This document shows, one piece after another, positions 58,886 to 64,000 of a DNA stretch of 64,000 nt. Position 1 is the first letter of the stretch. Every line of letters begins with the position of its first letter. This DNA comes from Methylorubrum populi. Lineage in GTDB: Bacteria; Pseudomonadota; Alphaproteobacteria; Rhizobiales; Beijerinckiaceae. Location: positions 1,441,001-1,505,000 of the forward strand of contig NZ_AP014809.1 of the NCBI RefSeq assembly GCF_002355515.1. The letters run 5' to 3'. The notes under the pieces were generated by a model. That model saw only the letters and a list, made by a program, of their open reading frames with translations, made no database searches and was not told the DNA's origin. The position numbers and the translations under genes were made by a program.

Positions 58886-60156
58886 TGCGGTCCGCCCCCG
58901 CACGCTCCCGGACCAGTGCCCGTCTCGGCGCGGTCCTGCGCCTCGCCGGATGGACAATCGCCCTCGCGGCGGCCGGCCCCGCCTCGGCCCAGCAGACGCC
59001 GCAGCCGGCCTCTCCGCAGCCCACATCTCCGCAGCAGGCCTCGCCGCAATCGGCTCAGCCAGCGGCCCAGCAGACGGAGGCCACCACGGTGCCGCCCGCC
59101 ACGGCCCTGCCGAGCCCGCCGCGCCCCGAGACGCCGACGCGCAGCGATTCCGGCCCGGCCCTCGTCAACACCCTGGGCGACGAGGCGGCCTGGCGCGCCT
59201 ACCGGGCGCGGTTCGTCACCGAACAGGGCCGCATCGTCGACACCGCCAACGGCATGATCAGCCACAGCGAGGGCCAGGGCTACGGCATGTTGATCGCGGT
59301 CGCGGCCGGCGACCGCGCCGCCTTCGAGCGGATCTGGGGCTGGACCCGCGCCAACCTGATGGTGCGCTCCGACGAATTGCTGGCGTGGCGCTGGGCGCCC
59401 GACCACCGCCCGGCGGTGGCGGACATGAACAACGCCACCGACGGCGACATCCTGGTCGCCTGGGCCCTCACCGAGGCGGCCGAGGCCTGGGGCGAGCCAT
59501 CCTACCGCACCGCCGCGCGCCGCATCGCCGTCGAGTTCGGCCGCAAGACGATCCTGTTCAAGGACCCGCACGGACCGGTTCTGCTGCCGGCTGTCTCCGG
59601 CTTCTCGGCCCGCGAGCGCGCCGACGGCCCCCTCATCAACCTGTCCTACTGGGTCTTCCCCGCCTTCCAGCGGCTGCCGATCGTCGCCCCGGAATACGAC
59701 TGGGCCTCGCTGATCCGCAGCGGCCTCGACTTCCTGCGCCAGTCCCGGTTCGGACCGAGCAGCCTGCCGACCGAGTGGATCTCGGCCAAGGAGGCGCTTC
59801 GCCCCGCCGACGGCTTTCCGCCGCTGTTCTCCTACAACGCGATCCGCGTGCCGCTCTATCTCGCCTGGGCCGGGGTCGGGCGGCCGGAGGATTACGCGCC
59901 GTTCAAGGCGCTGTGGGGCGGGATCGACCGTGAGCGCCTGCCGATCGTCGACACCCGCGACGGGCAGCCGGTCGAGTGGCTGAGCGAGGTGGGCTACACG
60001 GCGATTCCCGCACTCACCGCCTGCGCCGCCGACGGCACGCCGTTTCCCGAGCCTTTAAGAACGGTGCAGGACAATCAGAACTACTATCCGACAACCCTCC
60101 ACCTCCTGGCGCTGATCGCGGCCCGGATGCGGTATCCGTCATGCGTGAAGTCCTGA
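58885..60156 (+). CDS. bcsZ: Endo-1,4-beta-glucanase BcsZ (GH8)
   Basis: A 423-residue periplasmic cellulase. The signal peptide WTIALAAAGPASA is followed by a Pro/Gln-rich spacer (QQTPQPASPQPTSPQQASPQ) of about 65 residues. The GH8 (alpha/alpha)6 domain follows, with the general acid Glu in SHSEGQGYGML and Asp in NNATDGDILVAWAL. It trims nascent cellulose and is required for normal synthesis. ATG 58885 overlaps the bcsB stop by one base (TGATG). Confidence 0.94.
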   Translation: MRSAPARSRTSARLGAVLRLAGWTIALAAAGPASAQQTPQPASPQPTSPQQASPQSAQPAAQQTEATTVPPATALPSPPRPETPTRSDSGPALVNTLGDEAAWRAYRARFVTEQGRIVDTANGMISHSEGQGYGMLIAVAAGDRAAFERIWGWTRANLMVRSDELLAWRWAPDHRPAVADMNNATDGDILVAWALTEAAEAWGEPSYRTAARRIAVEFGRKTILFKDPHGPVLLPAVSGFSARERADGPLINLSYWVFPAFQRLPIVAPEYDWASLIRSGLDFLRQSRFGPSSLPTEWISAKEALRPADGFPPLFSYNAIRVPLYLAWAGVGRPEDYAPFKALWGGIDRERLPIVDTRDGQPVEWLSEVGYTAIPALTACAADGTPFPEPLRTVQDNQNYYPTTLHLLALIAARMRYPSCVKS

Positions 60157-62180
60157 CTCCCCTGGCCAGCGGCCTGACCGCGCTCCTGCTCGCGAGCGCG
60201 GCGCCCGCTCTTGCCCAAACCACCCTTGCCCAAACCACCCTTGCCCAGCCCTCCCCTGCCCAGACCGGCGCCCAGCCGGCACCCGAGGCCGCCCCGCGCG
60301 TCCTCTACGGCGACGGTACCCGCGCCCCTGCGATCATGGTCGATCCCGAGACCGGGGGCACGCCCGGCATGGTCGACGAGAGCGCGCTGCGCTACTACGC
60401 CTCGCAGAAGCAGACCGCGCGGATGAAGGCCGAGATCGCGCGGCTGAAGCGGCTCTATCCGGGCTGGACCGAGCCGCCCGACCTCGACACCCTGCAGCCG
60501 AGCCCGCCCGAGGAGGCGCCGCTGTGGGATCTGTTCACCGCCGGCCGCTTCCAGGACCTGCGGGCGGCGATCGCCGCGCGCCGCTCCCTCGAACCCAATT
60601 GGCAGCCCTCGGAGGAGTTGGCGCGCAAACTCCGCCGGGCGGAGTTCCGCAACGGCATCAAGGCCGCCGCGGAGAAGAACGGGCCGGGCAAGAACGAATC
60701 GGGCAGGAACGCCGAGGAGGTGGTCGCGCTCTACCGCGCCGATCCCGGCGCCCTCGACACGACCGACCTCGAGAGCCTCTGGATCATCGCCGATGCGCTG
60801 GCCACCACGGGTGCGGCCGAGGACGCTTTCGACCTCTACAAGTCCGTCCTCGACGGCAGCGCCGATGCGGGCGCGCGCCTCGCCACGATCCAGAAGGCGA
60901 TGGGCCATCTCAAGATGGATCAGGCCGAGCGGCTCATCGCCATGGGGCGCAGCAACCCTGAGGGCGCCTCGGAATTCGACGCGATCCGCCTCGACATCAC
61001 CCGGGCGCGCATCGCCGCCTTCCTGCACGACGAGCCGGCCCAGACGCCGACGCTGGCCGACCTCACCGCCTTCCAGACCTATGCCCGCAAGAGCGGCGAC
61101 CCGAGCCAGACCGGCCTGCTCGGCTGGTACGCCTACAAGCGGCGCCAGTTCCGCGAGGCGCTGGAATGGTTCAAGCTCGCCATCGGCCGCGGCGGCGACG
61201 CCATGGTCGCCCACGGCCTCGCCCATACCCTGCGCGAGCTGAACATGCTGCGCGAGGCGGAAGAGGTCGCCTATGCCTGGCGCGACCGCTTCGTCGGCAA
61301 CGAGCTGCTGTTCATCGACGTGCTCGAACGCAAGCTGACGCAGGCCAACCCGCCCTTCATCGAACCGGCCCGGATCGAGCGCTACGCCAAGGTCGTGATC
61401 GCCTCCGCCTCCGGCGAGGGCGCGCAGGGGCTGGCGTGGTACGCCTACAATTCCTGCCAGTTCGACACGGCGCTCGAATGGTTCCAGCGCGCCGTCGCCT
61501 GGATGCCGAGCGAGACCACGGTGTTCGGCTACGCGCTGACGCTCCAGCGGCTGAAGCGCCAGCGCGCCTATCTCGAGGTCGTGAACCGATACGACGGCCT
61601 GTTCCCGAAAGTCGTCGATCTGCTGTTCCGCGAGGATCCGGGCGGGCCGCCGCTGCCCTGCCTCGGTCCGCAGCCGCCGCCCACCCGGCCGTCCGCGCAG
61701 GCGAAGGCCGAGCCGAGACCCGAAGCCCCGTCCTACGGCCGCGTGCCGCGGCCGGACGCGGCCAATGTCGGCGCCCAGGCCGGCACGGTGCCGGCGGCGG
61801 TCCAGCGCGGCGAGTTCCCCTTGAGCGTGCCCCTCGACAACGCCCTGCGCTACCCGCCGTCCTCGCTGCAGCGGGCGCTGTCCGAGCCCGCCGCCCCCGG
61901 CAGCTATGCCCGCGAGCCGGTCACCGCGCGTCCGCCCCTGGTGGCGCGGCGGGTGAACGGGGCGGGCGCGATGCCCTACGAGCGCTACGGCTTCGCTCTG
62001 CTGCCGGGCTATAACGGCCTCGACAAGCCGGAGGGGCTCGCCCCTGCACCGGCCGGCACGCTCTGGCAGGACCAGCAGGCCGAGCGCGGCCGGGCCGGGA
62101 CGAGCCCGGAGAGCGACCGCTTCTCCGTGCCCTCCCGCCTCTCCTCCGGCACCGGGCCGAACGCGAAGGGTTTTCCGTGA
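60141..62180 (+). CDS. TPR protein in the BcsC position, lacking the outer-membrane barrel
   Basis: A 679-residue exported protein. The signal peptide ends at ALAQ and is followed by 15-base repeats encoding TTLAQ twice. Helical TPR-like repeats span about residues 190-520 (LESLWIIADALATTGAAEDA; TGLLGWYAYKRRQFREALEW; AQGLAWYAYNSCQFDTALEW). The last 160 residues are Pro/Ala/Arg-rich and disordered, with no beta-barrel. Canonical BcsC is about 1150 residues, with TPRs plus a C-terminal 16-strand porin. It overlaps bcsZ by 16 bases and bcsN by 4. A periplasmic scaffold role is inferred. Confidence 0.85.
   Translation: MREVLTPLASGLTALLLASAAPALAQTTLAQTTLAQPSPAQTGAQPAPEAAPRVLYGDGTRAPAIMVDPETGGTPGMVDESALRYYASQKQTARMKAEIARLKRLYPGWTEPPDLDTLQPSPPEEAPLWDLFTAGRFQDLRAAIAARRSLEPNWQPSEELARKLRRAEFRNGIKAAAEKNGPGKNESGRNAEEVVALYRADPGALDTTDLESLWIIADALATTGAAEDAFDLYKSVLDGSADAGARLATIQKAMGHLKMDQAERLIAMGRSNPEGASEFDAIRLDITRARIAAFLHDEPAQTPTLADLTAFQTYARKSGDPSQTGLLGWYAYKRRQFREALEWFKLAIGRGGDAMVAHGLAHTLRELNMLREAEEVAYAWRDRFVGNELLFIDVLERKLTQANPPFIEPARIERYAKVVIASASGEGAQGLAWYAYNSCQFDTALEWFQRAVAWMPSETTVFGYALTLQRLKRQRAYLEVVNRYDGLFPKVVDLLFREDPGGPPLPCLGPQPPPTRPSAQAKAEPRPEAPSYGRVPRPDAANVGAQAGTVPAAVQRGEFPLSVPLDNALRYPPSSLQRALSEPAAPGSYAREPVTARPPLVARRVNGAGAMPYERYGFALLPGYNGLDKPEGLAPAPAGTLWQDQQAERGRAGTSPESDRFSVPSRLSSGTGPNAKGFP
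60219..60248 (+). repeat. 15-bp tandem duplication at the signal-peptide junction
   Basis: ACCACCCTTGCCCAA followed by ACCACCCTTGCCCAG, directly after a related TTGCCCAA. The duplication repeats the LAQ residues at the predicted signal peptidase site of the TPR protein. Confidence 0.75.
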
Positions 62181-63229
62181 GATCGCGTCTGCTCCGGCTT
62201 CTCGCGGCGCTCCCGGCCCTGCTCCTCGCGGAGGCCGCCTCCGTCCCGTCCGCCCTTGCCCAATCCGCACCGGTCCTGCGCCTGCCCGGCGCCGGGCCGG
62301 TCGCGGGCGTGGTCGAGACGCGGGTGCGCGACGGGTTCGACCAGCGCATCCGCTTCGAGGGCGGCGACGGCCGCAACCATGCCGAGGTCGCCCTGCGCAA
62401 CGAGACCGGCGACCTGCTGCTCGCCTTTCCGCCGCGGCTGGCCAAGCCGAGCCAGTTCGGCATCGAGGGCGAGATCGCGGTGCGCTTCCCCGGCCAGGTC
62501 CTGCGCATCGTCGCCCCGCGGCGCAACGGCTACGGACCGGTCGGCATGGCGCTGGGGACCGACTGCCTCTACGCGTGGCAGTGGTTCGAGCGGGCGAGCC
62601 CGGCCCAGCGCGTGGCGAGCCGCGGCGGGCTGTTCGATGGTTCGCTGGCGCCGACCGCGGGCCGGCGCGCCCTGTCCCTGAGGATCCGGCTGTGCCGCAC
62701 GGCGCAGGCCAGCCTCGACGATCTCGTCGCCGCGGTCGAACGGATGACAATCAGTCTGCCCGGCGAACCCGGCGCCCGGCCGGCACCGGTCCGGCCGCGC
62801 CCCGCGACCGTCCGACGCGAAAAGCCCGCGCCCGCGAAGCGGCAGGCCGCCCGCCCTGCCCCCGGCGAGTCGCCCGCCGGAACCGCATCGCCGGTCCAGC
62901 CCCAGCCCACACCGCCGGCCCGGACACCGGCAGCAACGCCCGGATCGGCACCAGGACCGACACAGGGTGCGACACCGCCCGACAACGGCAGCCGCCGCTA
63001 TCTCGCCCCCACCACGCCACAGAGCGCGAACCCGGCGGCCGAACCGCCGACGGCCGCTCCGCCGCCGGGGGGAACGCAACGCTACATCACCGATGTGCCC
63101 AAACCGGCCGAGGGCGCGGGCGGCGGCCTGATGCCGAGCCCGGCTCCGGGCCGCTCGACCGGCGAGAGCCTGTCCCGCGACCTCCCGGTGGAGGCCTACC
63201 GGCCCGCTCCGGGCCGCGACGGGCCTTGA
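62177..63229 (+). CDS. bcsN: Cellulose biosynthesis protein BcsN
   Basis: A 350-residue exported protein: signal peptide LLAALPALLLAEAASVPSALA, a 160-residue globular domain (GFDQRIRFEGGDGRNHAEVA; YGPVGMALGTDCLYAWQWFE) resembling the BcsN family of Hyphomicrobiales cellulose operons, and a 170-residue Pro/Thr-rich disordered tail. Last gene of the bcs operon, overlapping the TPR gene by 4 bases. Its function is not established. Confidence 0.78.
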   Translation: MRSRLLRLLAALPALLLAEAASVPSALAQSAPVLRLPGAGPVAGVVETRVRDGFDQRIRFEGGDGRNHAEVALRNETGDLLLAFPPRLAKPSQFGIEGEIAVRFPGQVLRIVAPRRNGYGPVGMALGTDCLYAWQWFERASPAQRVASRGGLFDGSLAPTAGRRALSLRIRLCRTAQASLDDLVAAVERMTISLPGEPGARPAPVRPRPATVRREKPAPAKRQAARPAPGESPAGTASPVQPQPTPPARTPAATPGSAPGPTQGATPPDNGSRRYLAPTTPQSANPAAEPPTAAPPPGGTQRYITDVPKPAEGAGGGLMPSPAPGRSTGESLSRDLPVEAYRPAPGRDGP

Positions 63230-63242
63230 GCGGAGCGCCCCC

Positions 63243-64000
63243 TCACCCCGGAGCGAGGACGAGGCTGCCCAGGACTGTGAGCACAACGACGCTCCAGGGC
63301 GGCGCCCTCCAGACGGTCAGCAGAACGAAGGCGACGGCGGCAATGGCAAAGTCGCGCGGCGCGACGACGGCGCCGGTCCAGACCGGGTCATAAAGGGCCG
63401 CGGCGAGGATGCCGACCACGGCGGCATTGGTTCCGCGCATGGCCGCCCGCGCCGCCGGCCGCGCCCGGACGGCATCCCAGAACGGCAGCGCCGCGTAGAC
63501 GAGGAGGAGGCCCGGCAGGAAGATCGCGGCCAGCGCGAGGGCGGCGCCGGGCAGGCCGTTCGGCCCCGGTTCCGCGACGGCCCCGAGATAGGCGGCCACC
63601 GTGAAGAGCGGCCCGGGAACGGCCTGGGCCGCGCCGTAGCCGGCCAGGAATCGATCCGGCGACACCCAGCCGGGCTCGACCACCGCCGAGCGCAGCAGCG
63701 GCAGGACGACGTGGCCGCCGCCGAAGACGAAGGCACCGGACCGGTAGAAGGCGTCCGACACCGCCAGGGCATGGGAGCCGAGTTCCTGTGCGAGGACGGG
63801 AAGACCGATCAGCAGGAGCAGAAAGACGGTACCGGCGAGGGCGCCGGCCCGACGCGAGACCGGAACCGCGCGAGGGCCGCTGCCCGGCCCGTCATCCGAG
63901 CGGCACAGGACGAGGCCGGCCGCCGCACCGAGAGCGATCGCCAGAATCTGGCTGAGCGCCGTGGGAGCGAAGACCGTCAGCAGGAGCGCGCCGAGGGCGA
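63243..64000 (-). CDS. chrA: Chromate transporter ChrA (C-terminal part, cut by the window end)
   Basis: A leftward gene open from the window edge to the stop at 63243 (252 codons visible). The visible part is one CHR domain: FYRSGAFVFGGGHVVLPLLR and GYGAAQAVPGPLFTVAAYLG, the duplicated family signatures (FGGGHVVLPLL, PGPLFT), with four to five transmembrane segments. ChrA exports chromate with proton exchange. The first domain would lie beyond the window. It converges with bcsN, 13 bases apart. Confidence 0.93.
   Translation of the reverse strand, partial: ALGALLLTVFAPTALSQILAIALGAAAGLVLCRSDDGPGSGPRAVPVSRRAGALAGTVFLLLLIGLPVLAQELGSHALAVSDAFYRSGAFVFGGGHVVLPLLRSAVVEPGWVSPDRFLAGYGAAQAVPGPLFTVAAYLGAVAEPGPNGLPGAALALAAIFLPGLLLVYAALPFWDAVRARPAARAAMRGTNAAVVGILAAALYDPVWTGAVVAPRDFAIAAVAFVLLTVWRAPPWSVVVLTVLGSLVLAPG

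Overview
The window is very GC-rich (about 70% by eye, with coding third positions almost always G or C) and carries families typical of Alphaproteobacteria: a rhizobial-type (Rhc/Nol-like) type III secretion cluster, BcsS/BcsN cellulose proteins, an HWE-family kinase and an FNR/FixK-type regulon. The best guess is a member of the Hyphomicrobiales, most likely Methylobacteriaceae (Methylobacterium or Methylorubrum). This is inferred from gene content and not proven.

1-15.7 kb: a divergent type III secretion (T3SS) locus. The leftward operon is sctI-sctJ-sctK-sctL-sctN-sctO-sctQ, with sctQ running off the left edge. The rightward operon starts with a secretin N-terminal fragment (NolW/RhcC1-like), then two tiny Gly-rich proteins, sctD, sctX-like, sctY-like and sctV. 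It ends with a 1110-residue putative effector carrying a C-terminal DNA/RNA non-specific nuclease domain, followed 38 bp later by a small immunity-like protein. One good and two weaker tts-box-like sites precede the transcription units. A bipartite NLS-like motif just before the nuclease domain, together with the adjacent immunity-like gene, makes this the most unusual system in the window.

15.7-25.2 kb: a DUF4198 periplasmic protein sits beside two gene fragments that meet head to head (an unidentified protein and a truncated ammonium transporter), marking a rearrangement junction. Then come a DegP/HtrA protease, a MarR-FUSC-DUF1656-HlyD efflux operon, and a leftward L,D-transpeptidase / glycine-transporter-family pair preceded by a tandem glycine riboswitch.

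25.4-37.2 kb: an orphan CheB-type methylesterase, a CheB-CheR-PAS-PAS-HWE kinase fusion, a single-domain response regulator, two small hypothetical proteins, and a TetR-controlled RND efflux operon.

37.2-46.8 kb: a microaerobic module. It holds a NikR-like regulator lacking most nickel ligands, a tandem universal stress protein with a cytochrome c, an FNR with an iron-sulfur Cys cluster, and cydDC divergent from cydABX. FNR/FixK boxes lie in front of the stress-protein and cyd operons. A palindromic repeat element is inserted in frame inside cydD.

46.8-64 kb: a DeoR regulator, an amidase, a hybrid sensor kinase with a degenerate ATPase domain, and a cellulose locus (bcsS, bcsA, bcsB, bcsZ, a short TPR protein in the bcsC position, bcsN). 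Two near-identical 106-bp repeats each begin exactly at a stop codon. A partial chromate transporter runs off the right edge. I saw no tRNA, rRNA, CRISPR array or intact insertion sequence.
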